A stretch of 64,000 nucleotides of DNA from Candidatus Aalborgicola danicus (GTDB lineage: Bacteria; Pseudomonadota; Gammaproteobacteria; Burkholderiales; Burkholderiaceae_C): assembly GCA_016703945.1 (NCBI GenBank), contig JADJBC010000020.1, positions 62,001 through 126,000 on the forward strand. The letters run 5' to 3'. Both the position numbers and the translations under genes were made by a program. Numbering within the stretch: position 1 is the first letter of the stretch; each line of letters opens with the position of its first letter. Below are positions 16,685-24,565 of this stretch, one piece after another. The notes below the pieces were generated by a model, which saw only the letters and a program-made list of their open reading frames with translations, searched no databases and had not been told where the DNA came from.

Positions 16685-19300
16685 ATGTCCTTTGCGCCGT
16701 CGCGCCGTCTTGCCGTTGCTGCGATCCTCCTGTGGGTGTTGGCGTGTACCAGTGTGGCAAGCTGGGCGCGCAGCACCAGTCCGGTTCCAGAAGCAGCGGT
16801 GTCCACTGTGGTTGGGAATTTCAGGCAATTGCCCGGCACCGTGGTGTATGTGACGCTAACCGGGCGCACCAGCGGTTCGGTGTGGGGCAGTGGTCCCTAC
16901 ACCTTTGACTCTGACATGGCAACCGCTGCTGTCCATGCGGGTGTTGTCGTTGTCGGAGAATCCAAGACGGTGAAGTTGTCCATCGTCACCGGGCAATCCA
17001 GTTACACGGGCAGTGTGCGTAATGGTGTGACCAGCTCAAGTTATGGCACCTATACCGGCGGAAGTTATCGCCTGGAAGCCGACGACGGAGGGGACAACCC
17101 GATCTTGCAAGATCCGGGTAGTCTGCGGACATTTGAACTGGGCCTGGGAGGCGTGCACCGATTCAAGGTGACCGGTAGCGCAAAGGGGGGCAGCGTTTGG
17201 GGCACCAATGCCTACACCTCGGACTCGGCGTTGGCCGTGGCGGCCGTGCATTCGGGTGTGTTGTTGGATGGTCAGACCGGAGTGGTGCGTGTGGTGGTTG
17301 TGCCGCCACAAGCCATTTACGCCGGCAGCACGGCCAACGGCATTACGAGCAATGACTATGGTCAGTACGCCGGGGCCTACGCGGTGTCCAATGTTGCGGG
17401 AACCGTCGCCCTGACGGCCTATCCGGGTATGTTGAGCAACCCGCTGCCCAATCCTGGCAGTCTCACTGCCTACCGGGGCCGTAACCTGGCCGCACAACAT
17501 TTCAACGTGACAGGCAGCCTGTCGGGAGGCGTGTGGGGTACCGGAATCTATACCGATGATTCGAACCTGGCGGCGGCGGCGGTGCACGCCGGTGTGCTCG
17601 CGGCGGGGCAACAAGGGGTTGTCAAGGTCATCATCCGCCCAGGGTTAACGAGCTCTCCCACCCAGGGTAATGCCTATGTCGGCAGCACGGCCCATGGCAT
17701 CACGTCCAACAGTTACGGCACCTATGCCGGAAGTTTCTCCGTCGTGAATCCGGACGGAGGGCTGGGCGCCATTCCCCGGGTCACCAATGGCGGTGCGGTC
17801 AATGCAGAGTTGAACCAGAGTTTTCGCTTTCAGATGAACACCAGCCCGGCCGCCACCAGCTACAACGCCACGGGGCTGCCAGCGGGTCTTGCGGTTGACC
17901 CTGTGACTGGCCTGATCTCTGGCATACCCATGATCAGCGGCAGCTTTCCCATCCAGCTATTGGTCACCAATAGCAGCGGAACCAGCAATGCCGGGCTGCT
18001 GATCAAGGTTCCTGCGACGCCGACCACGGGTTTTACGCCGAGCTTCCTGAGTCTGATTGGTCCCGAAATCCTGCAAAGCGGTGGCAAAGCAACCATCGCA
18101 GCAACGGTGCGTTTTACGGACAGCAGTCTGCGCAGCGTGAACCCTGTCTGGACCAGCTCCAATCCTGCTGCGGCCACGGTCAGTGCCGCGGGTGTGTTGT
18201 CAGCCGGATTGGTGAAGGCGGATACACCGGTAAGCCTGACGGCCATTTACACCGAGGGCGGGGTCACGGTGACTGCCACCCTTCAGCTCACGGTCACGGC
18301 GGCCCCTGCCGTATTGGTGGGTGTGCGGCTTGTGGGGGCGGACAGTGTGCAGTCGGGCGGGCAAATTCGCTTGACGCTGGCTGCCCTGTACAGCGACGGG
18401 TCCATCCGGTCCGTGGTGCCCAGTGCCTACACCTTGTCCAGTGTGGCTTTGGGTTCGGTCAATAGCCGAGGGGTGCTGACGGTGGCATCGGTGGATGCCG
18501 ACACGGTGTTGACCATCAGTGCGTCATATACCGAGAAGGGCATCAGCAAGAACACGAGCTTGGCGCTCAGTATTGTGGCCACGCCGGCGGTGTTGTCGCG
18601 TCTGACCCTGATTGGTGCACGCGGCACCCTGGGTTCCAACGAGAGCTTGAACCTGGCCGCAGCCGGTGTGTATGTGGATGGGTCCCGCAAGCCGGTCCAG
18701 GCACTCTGGGCGGTCAAGGGCAATGCCGCCACGATCAGCAGTGCCGGGGTCTTGACCGCCAAAGCCGTTAGCCAAGACTCACCTTGTGTGGTGATCGCCA
18801 GTTATACGGAAGCCGGCGTTACGGTGAACGCCCACTTCCAGGTTCTGGTGCAGGCCATTGTGGCGCCCACGCCGGTGCAAGCCGAAGTGGAGACCACTGG
18901 CAGCCAGGCCGATTTCGGGTTGTCGGTCTGGAGCACGGCCAATGGCAACACAACCGTGATGGCAGGCCCTGCGACTGTGGCGTCAAGGGGCGGCACGCAA
19001 ATTGCTGCAACGGATCAGGCCTCTTACCAGTTGTTTGTCATTGCCGTGGTACCCGCTGGTAGCGCGGTCGCCAGCACCACCGGCTTCATGCTGAACCGCA
19101 ACAGCGAGTGGCAATTGGCGGGTTTTCCGTTGGCGGAATACCTATCCGGTGTGGCCGACAACAGTTACCAATTGATCGAGATATTCGATCATCTGGATGC
19201 TAGCCTGATATCCGGCACCCAGATTTTCGTGGGCTACGGTATTACGGACACCGAAATGCTGGAGTCCGGGCGGTACCGCATGGTGTACCAGGTGCAATAG
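16685..19300 (+). CDS. Exported LCCL/Ig-repeat surface protein, copy 1
   Basis: The start is the ATG at 16685, preceded by AGAAGGAA; the signal peptide ends near ASWA (residue 28), leaving about 843 mature residues. Three N-terminal repeats (about 50-130, 155-240, 260-375) have LCCL-domain features: GPYTFDSDMATAAVHAG, NAYTSDSALAVAAVHSG and GIYTDDSNLAAAAVHAG, each followed by YxGSxxxGxTSxxYGxY. Then come a putative Ig domain of the He_PIG type (ATGLPAGLAVDPVTGLISG) and three bacterial Ig-like (Big-type) repeats. A C-terminal module ends GYGITDTEMLESGRYRMVYQ. It is paralogous to the next gene. Function unknown; LCCL domains elsewhere bind lipid or carbohydrate. Confidence 0.85.
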   Translation: MSFAPSRRLAVAAILLWVLACTSVASWARSTSPVPEAAVSTVVGNFRQLPGTVVYVTLTGRTSGSVWGSGPYTFDSDMATAAVHAGVVVVGESKTVKLSIVTGQSSYTGSVRNGVTSSSYGTYTGGSYRLEADDGGDNPILQDPGSLRTFELGLGGVHRFKVTGSAKGGSVWGTNAYTSDSALAVAAVHSGVLLDGQTGVVRVVVVPPQAIYAGSTANGITSNDYGQYAGAYAVSNVAGTVALTAYPGMLSNPLPNPGSLTAYRGRNLAAQHFNVTGSLSGGVWGTGIYTDDSNLAAAAVHAGVLAAGQQGVVKVIIRPGLTSSPTQGNAYVGSTAHGITSNSYGTYAGSFSVVNPDGGLGAIPRVTNGGAVNAELNQSFRFQMNTSPAATSYNATGLPAGLAVDPVTGLISGIPMISGSFPIQLLVTNSSGTSNAGLLIKVPATPTTGFTPSFLSLIGPEILQSGGKATIAATVRFTDSSLRSVNPVWTSSNPAAATVSAAGVLSAGLVKADTPVSLTAIYTEGGVTVTATLQLTVTAAPAVLVGVRLVGADSVQSGGQIRLTLAALYSDGSIRSVVPSAYTLSSVALGSVNSRGVLTVASVDADTVLTISASYTEKGISKNTSLALSIVATPAVLSRLTLIGARGTLGSNESLNLAAAGVYVDGSRKPVQALWAVKGNAATISSAGVLTAKAVSQDSPCVVIASYTEAGVTVNAHFQVLVQAIVAPTPVQAEVETTGSQADFGLSVWSTANGNTTVMAGPATVASRGGTQIAATDQASYQLFVIAVVPAGSAVASTTGFMLNRNSEWQLAGFPLAEYLSGVADNSYQLIEIFDHLDASLISGTQIFVGYGITDTEMLESGRYRMVYQVQ

Positions 19301-19386
19301 GTTTTTGTCACGATTAGTCGGTGGTTGTGTGCTGACTCGTGTCAGGACTAGAATGGATTTTCCGCCGCGTCATTAAGGAAATTGTC

Positions 19387-22002
19387 ATGTTCAACCTGAT
19401 GTTTCGTCGCACAGCATTTGCGACGTTGATGATGTTGCTGTTAGTGAGTGTTAGTCTCGGCGCTTGGGCCCGAAGCACCAGCCCCATTCCAAAGGCAGCA
19501 GTAGCTTCGGTTCTTGCTGATTACAAGCAGGTGCCGGGTACGGTGATGTATGTCACGGTGACAGGCGGCACAAGCGGAGCGGTTTGGGGTGTAAATCCTT
19601 ACACCTACGATTCGGACTTGGCGACTGCGGCGGTGCATGCCGGAGTGCTGACTGCCGGCGAAACAAAAGTGGTCAAGCTAACTGTCCTCACTGGCCAGAT
19701 CAATTACCTCGGTAGCACCAGCCATGGCGTGACCAGCAGGCCCAATGTCGCCTTCTATCCACAGAGCTATCGCCTTGACGTTGATGATGGCGGGGACAAT
19801 GCAGCCCTGGCTGATCCCGGGACACTCAGTAACTTTGAGTCGAGTTCAGGCGGTGTGTTTCGATTCAAAGTAACAGGCAATTCCCGTGCAGGAGGGGCAC
19901 GGGGGACGAATGTTTACACATCCGACTCCAACCTGTCATTTGCCGCAGTTCATGCGGGTGTGCTGGTGGACGGTCAGGTTGGTGTGGTCAGGGTAGTCAT
20001 TGTTCCACCGCAGTCGGTTTTTCTCGGCAGCGCCCTTAACTCCGTAGACAGTACGGGCTACAACCAACTGTCTGGTGCATACGCTGTTTCCAACGACGCC
20101 GGAAGCGTCCCGTTGGCAGCTTACCCCGGAATGCTGGGGAACCCGTTACCTGATCCGGGCAGTCTTGAAGACTATCGTGGTCGCAACCAAGCGGCGCTTT
20201 ATTTCAGAGTAACAGGGAGCAATGTTGGCAGTGTTCGCGGTACTGGTACCTACACCGATGACTCGAAACTTGCGGTGGCTGCTGTGCATGCCGGTCTGTT
20301 GGCGGTGGGACAGCAGGGCGTGGTGAAGGTGACCATCCGTCCTGGCTTGGTAGCTACCACGGCAGAGCCCAGCCCGTATATTGGGACGACGGCAAATGGC
20401 ATTGTCTCGAATAGCTTTGGCACCGGCAATGGCAGTTACTCCTTGAGCGGCCCAGATGGCGCCCTAGGGTCTATTCCCAAGGTCAGCAATGTTTCGGTTG
20501 CAAACGCTGGTTTGGCAAATACGTTCAGGTTTCAAATGACCGCGAGTCCGGCTGCTTTTGCGTACGAGGCCACCGGTTTGCCGGCTGGCTTATCCGTAGA
20601 TTCGAATTCCGGAGTCATTTCTGGAACGCCGCAGGTGAGTGGCAATTTCCCGGTTCAGCTGATCTTCACCAATGCCATCGGCACCAGTAACGCCACGCTG
20701 TTGATTAAAGTGGGCACATCGCCTTCCACGACCACCAGCCCAAGCGAGTTGAGTCTGGTCGGACCCGCTACGCTACAAAGTGGGGGGCGCGCCGCAATAT
20801 CAGTGACGGCTCGTTTTACGGACGGCAGCGTGCGTAATGTGTCCCCGATATGGACCAGCTCGGATCCCGCGGCGGCGGTCGTCAGCACGTCCGGGGTTTT
20901 GTCAGCCGGTACGGTGACGGTCGATACCCCGGCTAGTTTGACAGCGACATTTACCGAGAACGGCGTCACGGTTCAAGCGACCCTTCAAGTGACGATTACG
21001 GCTGCGCCAGCTACTTTGGCAAGCATAAGGCTCTTGGGCTCGACCAGTGTGCAGTCGGGAGGGCAAGTCAGGCTGACCGTGAGCGCGCTGTATTCCGATG
21101 GATCGAGTCGCCAGGTAACCGCTGACGGCTTCACGTTGTCCAGCTCTGCGTTGGGTTCTATCAACATCCGAAGTGTATTGACGGTGGCGTCAGTGACTTC
21201 AGACAAGATATTGACGGTCATTGCCACCTACGCCGAAGGAGGCATCACAAAAACGAGCAGCTTGGCGATTAGCGTTGTAGCCGCTCCCGCCGTGCTTTCA
21301 CGGCTGACGATCATTGGTGCCAAGGGGACCTTAGCGTCGGGTGAGAGTCTTAACCTGTCCGCAGAGGGTGTTTATGACGACGGATCCCGCAAGCCTGTCA
21401 ATGCAAGCTGGACGGTATCTGGCGAGGCCGCCAGCATTTCAAGCAGCGGTGTCTTGACTGCCATGACGGTCAGCCAGGACAGTACCAGTGTGGTCACGGC
21501 AAACTTTACTGAGGCCGGCGTGTCGGTTAGCGCGCAGTACCAAGTCGTGGTTCAGGCCATTGTCGTGCCAACCCAAGTTCAGGCGGAAGTGGAATCAACA
21601 GGCCCTCAGACCGATTTTGGCCTGTCAATATGGAGCAGCTTCAGCAACTCCAGCGGCATGCAGGGCCTTCGCGGGCCTGGTGGGACACGTGGTACCAGTC
21701 AGGCAGCGGCAACCGGGCAAGCGTCCTACAAACTTTATGTGCTGGCCGTTGTTCCAGCTGGAGCCATTTTGACTGACACGAAGATCTTCGTATTGAATCG
21801 AAATCAAGAGTGGTTAAACCTTGGTTTTCCGTTGTCCGAGTACCTGTCTGGGGTTGCGGACAATAGCTTCCAATTGGTACAGATTTTTGATCACCTTGAT
21901 GCCAGCATTATTTCAGGTGCAAAAATTTACATTGGTTATGGCATTACCGAGAACGAGATGCTGGAGAGCGGCCGCTTCAGAATGGTTTATCAAGTGCAGT
22001 AG
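19387..22002 (+). CDS. Exported LCCL/Ig-repeat surface protein, copy 2
   Basis: A tandem paralogue of the preceding gene with the same domain order and 871 residues. The signal peptide (LMMLLLVSVSLGAWA) is followed by three LCCL-like repeats (NPYTYDSDLATAAVHAG, NVYTSDSNLSFAAVHAG, GTYTDDSKLAVAAVHAG). One He_PIG-type Ig domain (ATGLPAGLSVDSNSGVISG), three Big-type repeats and the same C-terminal module (GYGITENEMLESGRFRMVYQ) follow. The start ATG at 19387 has TAAGGAAATTGTC before it, matching the first copy's upstream. Divergence is moderate and spread along the gene, so the duplication is not recent. One lineage-specific insert, GGTRGTSQAA, lies near the C-terminus. Confidence 0.85.
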   Translation: MFNLMFRRTAFATLMMLLLVSVSLGAWARSTSPIPKAAVASVLADYKQVPGTVMYVTVTGGTSGAVWGVNPYTYDSDLATAAVHAGVLTAGETKVVKLTVLTGQINYLGSTSHGVTSRPNVAFYPQSYRLDVDDGGDNAALADPGTLSNFESSSGGVFRFKVTGNSRAGGARGTNVYTSDSNLSFAAVHAGVLVDGQVGVVRVVIVPPQSVFLGSALNSVDSTGYNQLSGAYAVSNDAGSVPLAAYPGMLGNPLPDPGSLEDYRGRNQAALYFRVTGSNVGSVRGTGTYTDDSKLAVAAVHAGLLAVGQQGVVKVTIRPGLVATTAEPSPYIGTTANGIVSNSFGTGNGSYSLSGPDGALGSIPKVSNVSVANAGLANTFRFQMTASPAAFAYEATGLPAGLSVDSNSGVISGTPQVSGNFPVQLIFTNAIGTSNATLLIKVGTSPSTTTSPSELSLVGPATLQSGGRAAISVTARFTDGSVRNVSPIWTSSDPAAAVVSTSGVLSAGTVTVDTPASLTATFTENGVTVQATLQVTITAAPATLASIRLLGSTSVQSGGQVRLTVSALYSDGSSRQVTADGFTLSSSALGSINIRSVLTVASVTSDKILTVIATYAEGGITKTSSLAISVVAAPAVLSRLTIIGAKGTLASGESLNLSAEGVYDDGSRKPVNASWTVSGEAASISSSGVLTAMTVSQDSTSVVTANFTEAGVSVSAQYQVVVQAIVVPTQVQAEVESTGPQTDFGLSIWSSFSNSSGMQGLRGPGGTRGTSQAAATGQASYKLYVLAVVPAGAILTDTKIFVLNRNQEWLNLGFPLSEYLSGVADNSFQLVQIFDHLDASIISGAKIYIGYGITENEMLESGRFRMVYQVQ

Positions 22003-22038
22003 GAGATCATTCACGGTGTGAGTGATCGACTGGCTTTT

Positions 22039-22701
22039 TTACGCCTCAAAAGCGCTGGTCGCCAAGCTACTGACCCGCACCACGACTGAGAGGCCTTGTG
22101 CCTTGGGAAAACACATCGAACCATCTTCAAAAACCGACTTCCAGTAAGAGATGCATGTGCAAGGCATTGTCGGTGCTGTGAATGACACGCTCAGTGTCAC
22201 GGTTTCACCGGGTGGGGTATGGGGTAAGGGAATGCGATTGACGTCGGGTCTGAGGTTTTCGTGTATTGCCAGGACTTTGCCTGTGCGCCGGTTGATCACC
22301 GTAAGTTCATCGTCCATGCACTGCAAGTAGCGGTTCTCCCAGGGTACGCGGCCTACGTTTTGAAGTTCCCAGGTTTTGATGAACCGTTGGCCGTAAAGTA
22401 CCAAGCTGCCATCAGGAATGGACCCCCCAATAAACGCGCCTTGATCACCGCGCTTGTGGCGCTGCTTGACCTGTGGGGTCACGGGCAGGTCATCAAAAAC
22501 AAGTTGCAGCAGCCGCAAGGGGTGCACCCCAAGCACCGAGGCTAGCCCGACGATTGTTTGTAAGGCAGGCAATTTGTGGGGCACCTGGTGTAGCGAGTAG
22601 AGGGTCTGGCGGCTAATGTCAGCGCGACGACACACTTCGCTGAGGCTTAGTTGCTGCTCGTTGGCCCGGCTCTGAATGTAGCTTCTGAGGGATTCTTTCA
22701 T
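22039..22701 (-). CDS. HTH (XRE-like) regulator with NBR1-type Ig domain
   Basis: A 220-residue protein. Residues about 14-50 form a helix-turn-helix (LSLSEVCRRADISRQTLYSL). Residues about 95-205 match the NBR1 central Ig-like domain: GQRFIKTWELQNVGRVPWEN, TGKVLAIHENLRP, GETVTLSVSFTAP and ISYWKSVFEDGSMCF. In eukaryotic NBR1 this domain binds autophagy cargo; bacterial copies often carry a HTH, suggesting a ligand-sensing regulator (inference). It is divergent from the DUF1566 gene at 22879. The shared 177-bp region carries two TTGACAAAC repeats 21 bp apart, a likely operator. Confidence 0.75.
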   Translation of the reverse strand: MKESLRSYIQSRANEQQLSLSEVCRRADISRQTLYSLHQVPHKLPALQTIVGLASVLGVHPLRLLQLVFDDLPVTPQVKQRHKRGDQGAFIGGSIPDGSLVLYGQRFIKTWELQNVGRVPWENRYLQCMDDELTVINRRTGKVLAIHENLRPDVNRIPLPHTPPGETVTLSVSFTAPTMPCTCISYWKSVFEDGSMCFPKAQGLSVVVRVSSLATSAFEA

Positions 22702-22746
22702 CAGGTGTCTGCATGCGTGATGCGTGTTTGTGGGCCGGCCAACGGC

Positions 22747-22776
22747 TTGACAAACTGTCCAATCAAATTGACAAAC
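22747..22776. promoter_or_regulatory. Direct/inverted repeat operator candidate
   Basis: TTGACAAAC occurs at 22747-22755 and 22768-22776, 21 bp apart (two helical turns). The first copy also belongs to an imperfect palindrome TTGACAAACTGTCCAA. The site lies between the divergent HTH-NBR1 and DUF1566 genes, as expected for an autoregulator's operator. TTGACA also resembles a -35, but no -10 sits at 16-18 bp. Confidence 0.4.
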
Positions 22777-22878
22777 CGGCCCTATAGTAGTTCGAAATTA
22801 AGAGCGTTCAAGCGCCGAACACGATTCACGCTCAAATGTGTGGAACGAAACTACACATGCACACAGGGGAGGAAGCCA

Positions 22879-23730
22879 ATGCTGGGCAAGCAATACACCA
22901 AATCGATCCGCAGGGCCCTGAGCTGCTTTCCACCACGGAGTGCCAGTTACATTGCGGTCGCCGCCCCAGTCACTGCACTGGTGTTAATTGTCCTGCCGGC
23001 CCATGCCGCAGGCCCTACGGGCTTGCTTAACGACACCGGTATTACCTTCTGCGGCGATGTCACTACCAACATTGCCACTTGTGCCACTGTGGCCGCTGAC
23101 GGAGGTACTTTCCCCGGCCAGGACGCCCGCTACGGGCGCGACGCACAAGCCGCAGCGGGGCAACTGACCAAAGTGGGTGGTGGCGATGCAGGTTTTGACT
23201 TCACGAAAATGGCCAACAACGGCACCGTGCTGCCAGCGGATGCAGCGCTGGGCAGTGGTGCCACTGACTGGGCCTGCACCCGTGACAACGTCACCGGCCT
23301 CATCTGGGAAGTTAAAACGACCAGTGGCTTGCGCAGCCAGAGCCACACTTACTCGTGGTACAACAGCAATCCGGCTACCAATGGTGGGGCAGTGGGTCAA
23401 GCATCGCGTGGCAGTTGTTTTACAGAAGACCGATGCGATACCGAAAAATACGTGCAGGACGTCAACGCCGTTGGTCTGTGCGGTGTGAGCGACTGGCGCA
23501 TGCCCACCGTGAAAGAGTTGGAAGGCATTGCCCATCATGGGGGTCCCATCCCTGCCATTGATCCAAGCTATTTCCCCAATACGCCCATTTCGCGCTTTTG
23601 GTCGGGTTCGCCCTGGGCCGACGGTTCGACCCTCGCGTGGATCGTCCACTTCAGCACAGGCGCTAGCGCCGGAGATCGTCGCAACAGCTACAGCGACCAC
23701 GGGGTGCGGTTGGTGCGCGCCGGACAGTGA
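22879..23730 (+). CDS. Exported DUF1566 (Lcl C-terminal-like) protein
   Basis: A 283-residue protein, ATG at 22879 with GGGGAGGA upstream. A hydrophobic segment ending PAHAAG (about residues 27-45) is a probable signal peptide with a long basic n-region. The rest is a DUF1566 domain: NVTGLIWEVKT, YSWYNSN, WRMPTVKELEGI, FWSGSPWADGSTLAWIVHF and a final VRLVRAGQ. This domain is common in exported proteins of proteobacteria and resembles C-type-lectin-like Lcl adhesin ends. The role is unknown. The next gene encodes a related DUF1566 domain. Confidence 0.8.
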   Translation: MLGKQYTKSIRRALSCFPPRSASYIAVAAPVTALVLIVLPAHAAGPTGLLNDTGITFCGDVTTNIATCATVAADGGTFPGQDARYGRDAQAAAGQLTKVGGGDAGFDFTKMANNGTVLPADAALGSGATDWACTRDNVTGLIWEVKTTSGLRSQSHTYSWYNSNPATNGGAVGQASRGSCFTEDRCDTEKYVQDVNAVGLCGVSDWRMPTVKELEGIAHHGGPIPAIDPSYFPNTPISRFWSGSPWADGSTLAWIVHFSTGASAGDRRNSYSDHGVRLVRAGQ

Positions 23731-23875
23731 TTTGGACTTTTTGATATGACGGTGCCCACCAGCTACGGCCCACGTTAACCGCAGCTTCCGCTGTCACGGT
23801 GGCTAGCAAGCCCTGCTGCAGCCAACGCCATCCGCACTGCAACTGCACCACGCCCTTATCGACAGGACAACTTCC

Positions 23876-24565
23876 ATGAACCATTGCTCCATTTTGTCCG
23901 CCCTGGCGCTGTGTCTAGGCCTGAGTCTTGCCAGCCCGGGTGTGTACGCAGTCACCTGCGCGGCCAATATCGCCGCCGCCAGCAACCCGGACTCTGCCTA
24001 CACCGACCGGGGCGACGGCACGGTAACTCACAACCCCACCGGCCTGGTCTGGAAACGCTGTAGCGAAGGCCAAAGCTGGAGCGGCACAACCTGCACCGGA
24101 ATCGCTCCCTTGTCGAGCTGGACGCAGGCGCTGACCCTGGCCAAAACCAGCTTTTTTGCCGCGCAGAACGATTGGCGCTTGCCCAACTTGAAGGAGCTGC
24201 GCAGCCTAGTAGAAGAGTGCCGCTTCAACCCGAGTATCAACGACACCATCTTCCCCAACGCACCCAGTTCGGGCTTTTGGTCGGGCTCGCCCCGGGCCAA
24301 CGATCCGTACAGCGCGGCCGCGTGGGGCGTCTCTTTCGGCGACGGCCAATCCTACGGCCAAGTCCGCGACGTCTACCATGGCGACCTCGCGGTCCGGCTG
24401 GTGCGCGGTGGCCAGTCTTTTGATTCTTTGGCTGCCTCATCTGTCCCCAGCTGCACCCCTAACCGCAACTCCCACATCAATCGCAGCAGGCGGTACTTCA
24501 ACCCTGACCGCAAACTGCACACCCGCCGCTACTTCTTATGTCTGGACCGGGGGCACTTGCGCTAA
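23876..24565 (+). pseudogene. DUF1566 + Ig-repeat protein, N-terminal part (frameshifted)
   Basis: The signal peptide (SALALCLGLSLASPGVYA) is followed by a DUF1566 domain: DGTVTHNPTGLVWKRCSEGQ, DWRLPNLKELRSL, FWSGSPRAND and AVRLVRGGQ. After SSVPSC the frame reads nonsense (TPNRNSHINRSRR). Removing one C from the four-C run at 24456-24459 gives SCTLTATPTSIAAGG, continuous with the next segment and matching a module found again at about 25940. The unbroken gene 23876-26750 would encode about 958 residues. Confidence 0.8.

Noticed and set aside
22768..22788. TTGACA followed by TATAGT as a promoter for the DUF1566 gene
   Set aside because: The spacer is only 9 bp (30 bp from the other TTGACA); treated as an operator repeat instead.
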